From contig NZ_CP009506.1 in assembly GCF_000970085.1 (NCBI RefSeq), forward strand, positions 3,348,001-3,412,000: a stretch of DNA of 64,000 bases, read 5' to 3'. Source of the stretch: Methanosarcina siciliae T4/M. GTDB taxonomy: Archaea > Halobacteriota > Methanosarcinia > Methanosarcinales > Methanosarcinaceae. The translations under genes were made by a program, and so were the position numbers. The notes under the pieces were generated by a model. It ran no database searches, was not told where the DNA came from, and saw only the letters and a list, made by a program, of their open reading frames with translations. Below, piece after piece: positions 44,727-53,695 of the stretch (position 1 is the stretch's first letter; each line of letters opens with the position of its first letter).

Positions 44727-45286
44727 AAGGACACTCCATGATTGAGAAATAAGTGTAAGAATTTCTTGGGTTTTAGAGTGCTTGCGATTATTTAAATATA
44801 TCTGGTTTTGGATGATGGAAATCTCTTCTGTCGGACAGCTCTCAGGATTATATATTCGAGCTACATCCGATCACTTCTAATTTACATCCGATCTGCACCG
44901 GGGAATCTTTTGTCCTGAAAGCAAATAGCCGGTGATCCCCGGAATATCCCTTAACATTATTCGGCGCTGGATTTGTATTTATCTGCTTTTCTTCCCTGCC
45001 ATTCCCCGGCATGGCTTCTTCATTTCGAATAGATAAGAGCAAATACTTCATCCGTACAGGATAAGGTAATTTTCGAAAATGAAACCTGTCCCTTTGAAGC
45101 AGGAGAGCGGCCTTCAAACAATAAAGAAGAGAATTTGAAGTAATGAAGCAGAATTGAAGAGTAAAATTGTGAAAGAATTGTTGAAGATCTTAAAAATAGT
45201 CCAGGCCTGAAAGGATAATATAAAAAGTAAGATAAGGTTAAGTTCGGTTTGAAAAAACTTCTTTCGTCTTTTTCTATGATCTTTTT
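44727..45286. other. Intergenic region upstream of valS
   Basis: No credible gene in 560 bp; a 90-codon frame on the minus strand (44848-45117) has no ribosome site and unusual composition. AT-rich stretches near 44790-44810 (minus-strand TATA-like ATATATTTAAATA) may be the valS promoter. Confidence 0.4.
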
Positions 45287-45940
45287 TTATGCATATCTCC
45301 AGGCATCCCGGATGTGCATGGCATTCATTCCGAGGCTTTGTGGTGGATAGATATCATTTTCCGGAGTGTCTCCTATAGAGAGCACTTCCCAGGGTTCAAG
45401 CCCGAGGCCGTCGAGAGCCATCCTGAAAAGCCGGGTGTCAGGTTTCTTGATGCGGTGGTCCGAAGACATGATTACAAAATTAAAGCGGTCGTACAGGCCC
45501 AGGAAGCGAAGCTCCTGTTCCGTAAAAACCCTCTGGGCATTGGACACAATGCATTTTGGGATGTTTCTGTATTTCTCAAGCAGGCGCAGGCTCTGAGGGT
45601 AAGCTTCCAGTTTCTTTAAAGACGCCGTTCTGAAAACCTTGGCCGTTTCAATTCCAAGCCAGAAGGGGTCGATTTCCCTGAAGGCGTTTTCGGCGCAGAT
45701 TTCGGAAAAAATCTCTTCTATGCGGATATCAGGGTGCTGCTGGCCTGAGTTTCCAAGCCTGCCTATAACTTTCCATCTGTATTCTTCCCGGAGCCGGTCG
45801 GGCTCTATCCTCACCCCCTGATAGAGTAACCATTTGCTTACCCTTTCGTTTGTTTCCCGGCCTCCTTCATCTGTTTTGATATCGACGAGCGTTTTATAAC
45901 AGTCAAAGATTAAACCTTTAATTTTTCCGTTCTGGAGCAT
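45287..45940 (-). CDS. HAD-superfamily hydrolase (paralogue A)
   Basis: A 217-residue phosphatase-like protein. Motif I GLIFDCYKTLVDI (nucleophile Asp), motif II CIVSNAQRVF, motif III Lys in RIKKPDTRLF, motif IV LSIGDTPENDIYP. The cap region between motifs I and II is helical, as in haloacid dehalogenase-type members. GGAG lies 7 nt before the ATG. The protein is clearly paralogous to the HAD gene at 53696-54460: both share FDCY.TL.DI, IEEIF.EIC, GIET..VFR.AS and the C-terminal LGM.AM. Substrate unknown. The two copies flank the ABC importer and methyltransferase genes. Confidence 0.85.
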   Translation of the reverse strand: MLQNGKIKGLIFDCYKTLVDIKTDEGGRETNERVSKWLLYQGVRIEPDRLREEYRWKVIGRLGNSGQQHPDIRIEEIFSEICAENAFREIDPFWLGIETAKVFRTASLKKLEAYPQSLRLLEKYRNIPKCIVSNAQRVFTEQELRFLGLYDRFNFVIMSSDHRIKKPDTRLFRMALDGLGLEPWEVLSIGDTPENDIYPPQSLGMNAMHIRDAWRYA

Positions 45941-46214
45941 AGGAATTCTCCATTTATTTTTTTGGTATTTTCAATTTATCTATCTCTTTCTTCTCACAAT
46001 CTAAATACTATTCTTCAAATATATATTCATTTCGCAAATACTCCTATTAGATTCAATTTTTTGAAGGTATTTCTCTATATCTATATATTTTGCTTCAGGT
46101 CTATACTCAGGGCTAAATTCTTGAAAATGATAGGTTTCACCATTCCGAAGGTACCCTGGCTTTCTGGCGAAAAAAGTAATAGAAAAAGTTGCTCGTAAAG
46201 TGTATTCCTGCCAG

Positions 46215-47093
46215 TTAAAGCTCGATAGTATCAGACCTGGGATCGGCGATTGACCTCAGTTCGGAACCTATGAGATTTGTCGCAAGGACGAAGAGCATGA
46301 TCATTCCGCCTGCAGATAAGGCCATCATCGGGGCGGTCTGAAGATATACCACTCCGTCTTTCAGGATTGCTCCCAGTTCCGGTGTGGGGGGATGAATCCC
46401 TAGTCCCAGGAATCCAAGCCCGGAGATTGCAACAATCCTGGATCCCAGTCCGAGTGTTGCTATCTCAATGATGGGTCCGCAGCTGTTAGGAAGAATATGG
46501 CGGAAGAGAATGTATTTATCAGATGCCCCAAGTGCTCTGGCCGCCTCGACGAATCCGCTATTTTTTAGCGAGAGGGTAGAACCCCGGATCATTCGCGCGT
46601 ACTTTGCCCAGCCTGAAATGGAAAAGGAAAGGATAATACCTGCAGGACTGGGGCCCACAACCCCAACAATAGCAATTGCAAGGACTATATTGGGAAAAGC
46701 GAGCAGAATGTCGGTTACTCGCATCAGGAATGCATCGTATCTGCTGAAATAACCTGCATACATACCTACGATAATCCCTATGGTAGCAACGATCAGAGTT
46801 GAAATAATTGCGATTGAGAGCGAGGTCCGGGCCCCGTATAATATGCGGCTGAAGATGCATCTGCCAAACTGGTCGGTTCCGAGGGGAAAAGATACCGAAG
46901 GGGGAGATAATCGTTCTTCAAAATGCATTTCTGCAGGGTCATTTGGTGAAATAGTCGAAGCTGTTACAGCCAGCATGGTGATGAGGGTAAAAAGCAGAAT
47001 CCCTATTGTAAGCGTTGCGTTCTTTCGAAGAAGCACCAGCGTCCTGCTCATGCCGGAAACTGCCCATTTTTTGTCCACGTACGAATACTCCAT
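46215..47093 (-). CDS. ABC importer permease, DppC/NikC type
   Basis: Inner permease of a peptide/nickel-family importer. 292 residues from ATG 47093 (GGGG upstream; an ATG 19 codons earlier lies in the preceding gene). Six membrane helices; N-terminal helix LTIGILLFTLITMLAV; FPLGTDQFGRCIFSRILYGAR; EAA loop EAARALGASDKYILFRHILPN, which contacts the ATPases; ISGLGFLGLGIHPPTPELG near the end. Overlaps no gene; it directly follows the NikB-type permease (1-bp gap). Last gene of the operon. Confidence 0.9.
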   Translation of the reverse strand: MEYSYVDKKWAVSGMSRTLVLLRKNATLTIGILLFTLITMLAVTASTISPNDPAEMHFEERLSPPSVSFPLGTDQFGRCIFSRILYGARTSLSIAIISTLIVATIGIIVGMYAGYFSRYDAFLMRVTDILLAFPNIVLAIAIVGVVGPSPAGIILSFSISGWAKYARMIRGSTLSLKNSGFVEAARALGASDKYILFRHILPNSCGPIIEIATLGLGSRIVAISGLGFLGLGIHPPTPELGAILKDGVVYLQTAPMMALSAGGMIMLFVLATNLIGSELRSIADPRSDTIEL

Positions 47094-47094
47094 G

Positions 47095-48039
47095 TTATTC
47101 CCCCTGCTCCCTGATTGACGGATCAAGATACAGCTGGGCAAGGTCAACACCGAGATTGATCAGGACGATAATTGCAGCGAAGGTGAGTATACAGCCCTGG
47201 ACCACCATGATATCCATCGAGGAAACGGATTCCACGAGAAGCCTTCCCAGCCCCGGAAGTGCAAACATGCTTTCGATAAGAACGGACCCGCCAAAGAGCC
47301 ATCCAAACTGGGTACCCATATAAATCAGAACAGGGATCAATGCGTTCTTGAGCGCATGCCGTTGAATCACGATTCTGCGGTTAAGCCCTTTTGCACGCGC
47401 TGTCCTTATATAATCCTGCTCTAGCGTTTCAATCATACTCGTCCGCATGATACGCATTGTTACAGCAGAGAGGCCGACTGAAAGAGTAAGGGAGGGGAGG
47501 ATAAAATATTCTATCCCTCCCGTTCCCGCAACCGGAAAAATCCCCAGATAGATACCTCCCACGAGCATAAAGACTATCGCAACAAAATATTCGGGGCTGG
47601 AGAGGCTGATGATAGAACTAAGCCTGCAGAGATGGTCCAGAGGTCCGTTCTGTCTTAGTGCTGCAAGGATCCCGAGTGGAATGGCTGTGGCAGCTGAGAT
47701 GGTTATTGACAGAAAGGCAAGCTCGAAGGTTGTTGGTAGGGCATGTGCGATTTCTTCGACGGTACTCCTTTTTGTCTGGTAGGAATACCCCAGGTCGCCG
47801 TGCAGGACCCGCGAAGCCCATTTCAGATAACTGATATGCCAGGGGTCGTCAAGGCCCATCTCCTCATGAAGTCGGGCTACCGCCTCTTTCGGAGGACTTT
47901 CGGTACCAAGGGTTGCTCTGAGCGTTATCTCGGCCGGGTCTCCGGGAGAAAGGGAGATTACCGCAAAGGTGATGAGGGAGATTCCAATCATCACCGGGAC
48001 CATTTGAAGCAGCCGGTTCAATACGATTGTATGCATCAT
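47095..48039 (-). CDS. ABC importer permease, DppB/NikB type
   Basis: Second permease, about 314 residues. N-terminal helix IGISLITFAVISLSPGDPAE is typical of DppB/NikB; then GDLGYSYQTKRSTVEEI, the EAA loop YIRTARAKGLNRRIVIQRHALKNAL, and GGSVLIESMFALPGLGRLLVES. The ATG at 48039 was chosen; a TTG 9 bp upstream is an alternative. It follows the binding-protein gene after 42 bp. Confidence 0.9.
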   Translation of the reverse strand: MMHTIVLNRLLQMVPVMIGISLITFAVISLSPGDPAEITLRATLGTESPPKEAVARLHEEMGLDDPWHISYLKWASRVLHGDLGYSYQTKRSTVEEIAHALPTTFELAFLSITISAATAIPLGILAALRQNGPLDHLCRLSSIISLSSPEYFVAIVFMLVGGIYLGIFPVAGTGGIEYFILPSLTLSVGLSAVTMRIMRTSMIETLEQDYIRTARAKGLNRRIVIQRHALKNALIPVLIYMGTQFGWLFGGSVLIESMFALPGLGRLLVESVSSMDIMVVQGCILTFAAIIVLINLGVDLAQLYLDPSIREQGE

Positions 48040-48081
48040 CTTGCTCAAACCCCGTATATGGGAGAGGGTATGGAATGCCCC

Positions 48082-49632
48082 TTAAACAATTGATACATTC
48101 TCAAGGTGGAGTGAGTACTCTGTCGGATGGAGCCGGTATCCTTCTATATCCGAGGTTGTGACATCGATATTGACGTAATAGTTAAGATATGCAACCGGGG
48201 CTTCTTCGACAATAATTGCCTGGGCTTCGTCATAGAGTTCTTTTCTGACAGCCATGTCGGAAGTAGTTCTGGCTTCTTCGAGCAGTCCATCCACACTTTC
48301 GTTGTACCAGCGGTACGCTCCCCAGCCGTCTGTTGATGTACCGCTCGAGTGGTAATCGGTCATCATGATTTCGTCAGGATCCGGTACAAAGAGCAGTCCC
48401 CTCCCAACGAGGAAGATATCAAAGTCTCCCTGATTTCTGAGAGAGTTCGCAGCGTCGACATTGAGGACCTGAAGTTCGGTCTCAATCCCCACGTTCTTTA
48501 GCTGCTGCTGGAGTACTTCGGCGATCGAGGGCAGTTCTGCACGCTCAGGGTATGTGATAAGTGTAATTTTCAGGGGATTTCCGTTTTTATCAAGGGTTCC
48601 GTCTCCGTTCGTATCGGTCCACCCGGCTTCTTCAAGAAGCGACTTCGCCTTCTCCGTATCATACGTGTATGGAGCAATTTCCTTGTTAGCCCAGTAAAAG
48701 CCCGGAGGGAAGAGTCCTGCTGCGGTGGTTCCGTATCCGTGAAGGACATATTTCACTATTGCTTCTCGATCTATTGCGTAATTGACAGCCTGCCGCACTT
48801 TCTGATCGTCAAAAGGCTCCTTTTCCGTGTTGAACCCAAGCATTCTTACCCGGGCAATCGGCTGCTGCAGGACGGTATATCCATCCTTTTCCGTATATTC
48901 TTCAGCAATCTCAGGTGAAAGGATCATTGCTATCTGGATCTCTTTACTGTCAAGGAGCATCTTTCTCGTAAGTGCCTCAGGCATTATCCGGTATATCACC
49001 TTATCGACTGAAGCAGTCTGCCCCCAGTAATCGGGGTTTTTGACGACAGCTACTTCTTCTTCCGGTTTCCAGGACTCAAAGATGAAGGGTCCGGTCCCGA
49101 TAGGCTTTAGCATATTTCCATCTTCATCATAAGATCCGGGGGCAAGGGCAACACTTTCTGCTTTGGAGAGATAGGCCGGTAGTGCGGGGAAGGGGGATTC
49201 GAGGCGGATTACCAGAGTCCGGTTGTCCGGAGCCTCAATGGCTGATATGGGAATTTTTTCGAAGATTGACTCTGACCGGACAAAGGACCGTTCGAGAGAG
49301 GTTTTCATGACTCCGGCTGTAAAGGGTGTTCCGTCATGGAAGAGAACGTCTTCTCTCAAAACGAAGGTCCAGTTTTTCCCATCATCGGAGACTTCCCACG
49401 ATTTGGCAAGGTTTGGGGTGATTTTTCCCTCATAATCGACTCCTACAAGGGTTTCGGCATATCCGAGTCTCTGGGCGATGTAGCCTGACTGGTGAGGATC
49501 AATTGTATTTGGACTCCATTGGCCCGAAATCGAAAGTGTCTGGAGTTCTTCTTGCTGTTCCTGTTCCGCACAGCCCGTTCCCATGACCACGAGAGCCAGC
49601 AGAATAAAGAGAAGTCCCTCTTTTTTTTTCAT
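48082..49632 (-). CDS. Extracellular solute-binding lipoprotein, family 5 (DppA/NikA type)
   Basis: 516 residues. Lipoprotein signal with lipobox MGTGC (Cys21), followed by SBP_bac_5 features: WSPNTIDPHQSGYIAQRLGYAETLVG, LAKSWEVSDDGKNWTFVLRED, FHDGTPFTA and RQAVNYAIDREAIV. It captures a ligand outside the membrane for the two permeases. Family 5 members bind peptides, nickel chelates or sugars; ligand identity is not readable here, and I see no conserved His for free Ni. Ribosome site GGATGTGATGAG. Lies between the ATPase and permease genes. Confidence 0.92.
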   Translation of the reverse strand: MKKKEGLLFILLALVVMGTGCAEQEQQEELQTLSISGQWSPNTIDPHQSGYIAQRLGYAETLVGVDYEGKITPNLAKSWEVSDDGKNWTFVLREDVLFHDGTPFTAGVMKTSLERSFVRSESIFEKIPISAIEAPDNRTLVIRLESPFPALPAYLSKAESVALAPGSYDEDGNMLKPIGTGPFIFESWKPEEEVAVVKNPDYWGQTASVDKVIYRIMPEALTRKMLLDSKEIQIAMILSPEIAEEYTEKDGYTVLQQPIARVRMLGFNTEKEPFDDQKVRQAVNYAIDREAIVKYVLHGYGTTAAGLFPPGFYWANKEIAPYTYDTEKAKSLLEEAGWTDTNGDGTLDKNGNPLKITLITYPERAELPSIAEVLQQQLKNVGIETELQVLNVDAANSLRNQGDFDIFLVGRGLLFVPDPDEIMMTDYHSSGTSTDGWGAYRWYNESVDGLLEEARTTSDMAVRKELYDEAQAIIVEEAPVAYLNYYVNIDVTTSDIEGYRLHPTEYSLHLENVSIV

Positions 49633-49822
49633 TTAACTCATCACATCCAATAATTATGTATCAGCTTCAAGTGCCGCAAAAATTCACTTATTTATAAAAT
49701 TTCTGTATTTATATGTCGTAACCGAATAAGGAAATGTATATGGTAATTCCGTGATTTTCCTGTAATTTCTGTCTCATGTCTCCAACTTTCCTCCCCGTAG
49801 ATCTGGCAGACCTGCATGCCCG

Positions 49823-50734
49823 TTAAACGTATGAAATGTTATGACATCGCACTTTCCGATCATCATATTTCTTCAGTTCAGGGCTGTGAAGGCAGTTTTT
49901 TGTCTTTTCCGGGCAGAACCGGTAGTATACGCATGATCCCGGAATCCTGTTCCCCTGTGGTTCCGGGCACTGCAGGGAAGCCGAATCAGGGATTGAAGTG
50001 AGCTTTCGGGTGAATGGGTGAAGCGGTCTGTCCAGTACATCCTGCCCTTCTTCAACGATCTGTCCGCCAAACATTACAGCGGTCCGGTCTCCTATCGCAT
50101 GAGCAAGCCCCTGGTCGTGGGTAATGAAGAGAAGAGAGCATCCCAGCCGGTGCTGAAGGGCCTGAAGAAGGCGGACAATAGCTGCCTGTGTGGACACGTC
50201 CAGCATTGATGTCGGTTCATCACAGATGACAAGGGCTGGCTCCAGTGCGATAGCTCGGGCAATAACGGCCCGCTGCAGTTCTCCGCCACTGAGCTGGTGG
50301 GGGTATCGGGCAGTCTGCTCCGGCTCAAGCCCGACAAGCTCGATAAGTTTCTCAAGCTCCTCTTCCGGCAGCTTCCCGGGGGGTAATGCATCGGGATGGA
50401 TGCGAAAGGGTTCGCAGATAGAGTCAGCTATCTTCCAGCGGGGGTTCAGTGCACTTTCCGGTTGTTGTGGCACGATCTGTATTTTTCTCCGGATCAGGCG
50501 GAGTTCTTTTTCTTTTAACCCTATCAGGGCCTGTCCTTCAAAGAAAACCTCGCCCCGGGTAGGAGGAATAAGCAGGAGGAGCAGTCTGGAGAGAGTGGAT
50601 TTGCCGCATCCGCTTTCTCCTACAAGAGCAAGTGTTTCTCCGGAATCGATCCGTATGTCCACCCCGTCAACAGCCGTAATCCTGTTCTTCCCCCCTGAGG
50701 TGAATATCTTCGTTAGCCCTCTTCCTTCAATCAT
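49823..50734 (-). CDS. ABC importer ATPase, DppF/NikE type
   Basis: 303 residues. Walker A GESGCGKST, Q-loop IVPQQPESALNP, signature LSGGELQRAVIARAI, Walker B LVICDEPTS, and H-loop LFITHDQGL. The C-terminal oligopeptide-type extension contains CVYYRFCPEKTKNC, a Cys cluster common in this subfamily. Its ATG overlaps the preceding ATPase stop by 8 bp. It pairs with the other ATPase to drive the importer. A 190-bp gap without a gene separates it from the binding-protein gene. Confidence 0.92.
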   Translation of the reverse strand: MIEGRGLTKIFTSGGKNRITAVDGVDIRIDSGETLALVGESGCGKSTLSRLLLLLIPPTRGEVFFEGQALIGLKEKELRLIRRKIQIVPQQPESALNPRWKIADSICEPFRIHPDALPPGKLPEEELEKLIELVGLEPEQTARYPHQLSGGELQRAVIARAIALEPALVICDEPTSMLDVSTQAAIVRLLQALQHRLGCSLLFITHDQGLAHAIGDRTAVMFGGQIVEEGQDVLDRPLHPFTRKLTSIPDSASLQCPEPQGNRIPGSCVYYRFCPEKTKNCLHSPELKKYDDRKVRCHNISYV

Positions 50735-51665
50735 ACAACCAGCACCTGACAGCCGCCCCGTCCGTAAGAGAGATGAGCGGCGGTTCGACTCTACATTTTT
50801 CTACTGCATGCGTGCAGCGGAATCGGAATCTGCAGCCTCCATCATATTTGTCCGTCTCTCTGGTCCTGCCTGCTATAGGGTGGAGGCCGTTTTCCGGGAG
50901 TGAGCGGAGCATTCCTCTGGCATAAGGGTGGAGAGCCCCTTCAAAAAAACTCTTTTTTTCCCTGATTTCCATGATCCGTCCGGAATACATGACCGCAATC
51001 CTGTCAGCAAGATTTCGGGCAAACGAGAGGTCGTGAGTGATAACAAGCAGGGTGATTCCTTTTTCGCGTACTATCCGGAGAAGAGAAGAGACTGCCTGCC
51101 TGTTCATTATGTCTATCCCTTTGGTCGGTTCGTCAGCGATGAGCAGTTCAGGGAGGCCTGCAATTCCCATAGCAACAAGGGACCGCTGGAGCATTCCACC
51201 GCTGAAAGAATAAGGGTATGAGTCGATCCGCTCTTCGGGAGGTGTTATTCGGATGAACTGAAGAAGTTCAAGGACCTTTTTTCGAACTACGGACCGGTTC
51301 TTTTCCACATGAAGAGAAATAGGCTCTCCGATCTGGGCTCCTATAGTCATTGAAGGATTCATTGCTCCTGCGGGATTTTGCGGAACCCAGGCAATCTTGC
51401 TGCCGCGGATCATTTCAAGTTCGCTTTCAGAGAGGCTCAGGAGGTCTGCACCGCGATATCTTACGGTTCCAGTAGCGGTGCAGTTTGCAGGTAGCAGTCC
51501 GAGAAAGGCAAGGCCCAATACTGATTTTCCGCTCCCGCTTTCTCCGATGATGGCAAGTATCTCGGACTGTGTGATGCTGATATCCACACCGTCCACAGCC
51601 CGGACGACTTTGCCTGATGTTGGGAAGTGTACATGCAGCTGTTTGACCTCAAGAATGGTGTTCAT
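50727..51665 (-). CDS. ABC importer ATPase, DppD/NikD type
   Basis: 312 residues. Walker A GESGSGKSV, Q-loop WVPQNPAGAMNP, signature FSGGMLQRSLVAMGI, Walker B LLIADEPTKG, H-loop LLVITHDLSF, and a C-terminal Cys cluster (CRFRFRCTHAVEKC). First gene of the five-gene importer operon (ATPase, ATPase, binding protein, permease, permease). No Shine-Dalgarno precedes the ATG. A TATA-like CAAATATAAATAG on the minus strand (about 51731-51743) is the likely promoter. Divergent from the twin methyltransferase genes. Confidence 0.92.
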   Translation of the reverse strand: MNTILEVKQLHVHFPTSGKVVRAVDGVDISITQSEILAIIGESGSGKSVLGLAFLGLLPANCTATGTVRYRGADLLSLSESELEMIRGSKIAWVPQNPAGAMNPSMTIGAQIGEPISLHVEKNRSVVRKKVLELLQFIRITPPEERIDSYPYSFSGGMLQRSLVAMGIAGLPELLIADEPTKGIDIMNRQAVSSLLRIVREKGITLLVITHDLSFARNLADRIAVMYSGRIMEIREKKSFFEGALHPYARGMLRSLPENGLHPIAGRTRETDKYDGGCRFRFRCTHAVEKCRVEPPLISLTDGAAVRCWLYD

Positions 51666-51827
51666 GATCTATTTTTTCCATACTTTCGCTTAACTTTTGT
51701 TGCGAAAATTACGAAGTGTACGATATTACTATTTATATTTGTTTTCATATATTCTATGACAATTGAAAAATAAATTGTTATATATTAATACGAATATTCA
51801 TTAATGTGTGAAACAGGAAGAGGTATT
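51666..51827. promoter_or_regulatory. Divergent promoter region between importer operon and methyltransferase pair
   Basis: An AT-rich 162-bp region. It contains the interrupted palindrome ACAATT-N8-AATTGT (51759-51778) and TATA-like stretches for both directions (minus about 51731-51743; plus TTATATATTAATAC near 51778-51791). A shared regulator binding the palindrome would control importer and methyltransferases together. This is inference from layout. Confidence 0.35.
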
Positions 51828-52634
51828 ATGACTTTACAGATCGACTGGGAGACAGTCTGGGCTGAAGGCATCGGTGAGATGAATCGGCTTTCCAATACTA
51901 GTTACTGGAACCGGCGGGCGGAGGATTATTCAGATATGGTTCTGGCAAGTGATTGTAATCACGGCCGGAATATCCTCGACCTGTTTGAACGGGAAGGGTT
52001 GCTGAAACAAGATTGGCATGTTCTCGATATTGCATCCGGGCCGGGTGCGATAACGGTCCCGTTTGCAGAAAGGGGGTGCAGGGTGACTGCAGTCGAGCCT
52101 GCAGAGAGGATGGCAGCAGCACTTATGTCATCTGCACAGGAAAGGAGGCTTTCTAACATCGATGTAATCCCGCAGACCTGGCAGGAGGTGGATGCGGAAG
52201 CATATGCGAAGAACTACGATCTGGTCGTCTGCTGTCATGCCCTCTGGCAGTTTCCGGACATTCTTCCCCAGATCCGGCGTATGGAAGCAGTTTCCAGGGG
52301 TTACTGCTGTCTTGCCCACGGCTTTGAAGCTCCGACTGAGACAAGCAAACTGCTGGACATTATGGGGATTGATGAAGGCGACTTTGACCAGTTCATCACG
52401 ATATTAAACCTTCTCAACGATGCCGGGGTACATCCGAATGTCAATGTGGTCGATTACACTCTTAGCCGGTCGGTCGCCTCCGCAGTTAGTTATACCAGCA
52501 AGCTTGTAGAGAAGTACCGTCCTCTGGATGCCAGCGACAGCGCGTTTATCCGGGACTATGTACAGAGTCGGGCTAAGAACGGGTTATATCAGGTCAGTGG
52601 CAGGATGGGGGTTTTATGGTGGGAACTAGCATGA
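51828..52634 (+). CDS. SAM-dependent methyltransferase, twin A
   Basis: 268 residues from ATG 51828 (GAGGT just upstream; the ATG at 51804 has no site). Motif I VLDIASGPGAITVPFAERG, post-I VTAVEPAERM, and a motif IV-like DLVVCCHALWQFPD. The N-terminal segment YWNRRAEDYSDM precedes the Rossmann core. It is a close paralogue of the following gene (shared W..RAEDYS, SGPG.....PFA, VTAVEPAE, IP..WQ.V, QIRRME). Divergently transcribed from the importer operon. Substrate unknown; a small molecule moved by the importer is an obvious idea, without direct proof. Confidence 0.85.
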   Translation: MTLQIDWETVWAEGIGEMNRLSNTSYWNRRAEDYSDMVLASDCNHGRNILDLFEREGLLKQDWHVLDIASGPGAITVPFAERGCRVTAVEPAERMAAALMSSAQERRLSNIDVIPQTWQEVDAEAYAKNYDLVVCCHALWQFPDILPQIRRMEAVSRGYCCLAHGFEAPTETSKLLDIMGIDEGDFDQFITILNLLNDAGVHPNVNVVDYTLSRSVASAVSYTSKLVEKYRPLDASDSAFIRDYVQSRAKNGLYQVSGRMGVLWWELA

Positions 52635-53503
52635 TGGACAGCCCTGTTCTATCCGGTATAGACTGGGTCAGGCTCTGGGAAGACAGTTATGATTCCAGGT
52701 CGAAAATGATGCGCAGAGATTACGAGATCAATGACTGGACTGAACGGGCGGAGGATTACTCGGAATCCAGGCGAACTAACCAGTACGAGTTTGGGGAGTC
52801 AGTCTATGCCGCACTTGATCTCCATGGTGCCATTCCTCCACATGCCAGGGTCCTCGAGGTTGGCTCGGGCCCCGGAACGTTTGTCATCCCGTTTGCACGG
52901 AGAGTTGACCACGTGACCGCTGTTGAACCTGCGGAGGGCATGATCCGTATGATCCGTCAAAATGCTGCGGAAGCAGGAGTGAATAACTATTCCGTTATCC
53001 CGAAGATCTGGCAGGATGTGAACAGCTCGGAGCTGCAGGACCGGTATGATCTTACCATCACTTCAACCGTTATCTGGATGTTCCGTGATATTATGGCCCA
53101 GATCCGCAGGATGGAAGAGGTGACGCAGGGACACTGCTGCATAGTCGGGAGCATAAGCACCGGACAGAGGTTTGAAGCCGAACTCTGGAAAAAGATCATG
53201 GGGGATGTCCCTTCTCCGCAGTATTCGGAATTCCCGGTGATATACAACCTTCTATACGAGCACGGAAGGGTGCCTCAGGTACGAGTTATCGATTATACAA
53301 GTATGAGGACATTTGAGAATATGTTCAGGATGTACAGGGTTTTCTACTCGATATATACTGAGATCACACCTGAGGTTGAAGAGGCAATTCGAGATGCTCT
53401 GTACAGAGATTCCGGTGACGGCCCATGTGTCCGAAAATATCGGTCTGCTGTGGTCTGGTGGGACCCGGCTGTTCGAAGGAAAGAGTTAAAGGGCATCGCC
53501 TGA
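52631..53503 (+). CDS. SAM-dependent methyltransferase, twin B
   Basis: 290 residues from ATG 52631, which overlaps the twin A stop by 4 nt (ATGA) and follows GGTGG by 8 nt. Motif I VLEVGSGPGTFVIPFARRV, VTAVEPAEGM, YDLTITSTVIWMF. N-terminal DWTERAEDYSES matches twin A. Overlap and paralogy suggest the products work together, perhaps as a heterodimer or in successive steps. A terminator-like hairpin follows at 53614-53648. Confidence 0.85.
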   Translation: MMDSPVLSGIDWVRLWEDSYDSRSKMMRRDYEINDWTERAEDYSESRRTNQYEFGESVYAALDLHGAIPPHARVLEVGSGPGTFVIPFARRVDHVTAVEPAEGMIRMIRQNAAEAGVNNYSVIPKIWQDVNSSELQDRYDLTITSTVIWMFRDIMAQIRRMEEVTQGHCCIVGSISTGQRFEAELWKKIMGDVPSPQYSEFPVIYNLLYEHGRVPQVRVIDYTSMRTFENMFRMYRVFYSIYTEITPEVEEAIRDALYRDSGDGPCVRKYRSAVVWWDPAVRRKELKGIA

Positions 53504-53613
53504 GAATTCGGGCGGGAGTTTTACGGAAAGAAGAGATGTATTTGAGGGCAGGAACGGAAAAAAAGTGTCCGGAAATGGCTGGTCTTAAAGGCTGAGAAGA
53601 GGCTTGTGGATAC

Positions 53614-53648
53614 GGGAGAGCCCTCTAATGGGCTCCCATTCGTTTTTT
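53614..53648 (+). terminator. Hairpin plus T6 after methyltransferase pair
   Basis: GGGAGAGCCC (53614-53623) and GGGCTCCC (53630-53637) form a GC-rich stem with a small bulge, followed by TTTTTT at 53643-53648. Confidence 0.65.
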
Positions 53649-53695
53649 AAAATTAATCTATTAATATCAGCCCGTTTTTAATATCAAATCTAAAA

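Noticed and set aside
46215..51665. Firm naming of the importer as nickel transporter NikABCDE
   Set aside because: Motifs fit the peptide/nickel family only; nothing in the binding protein or neighbours fixes the ligand.
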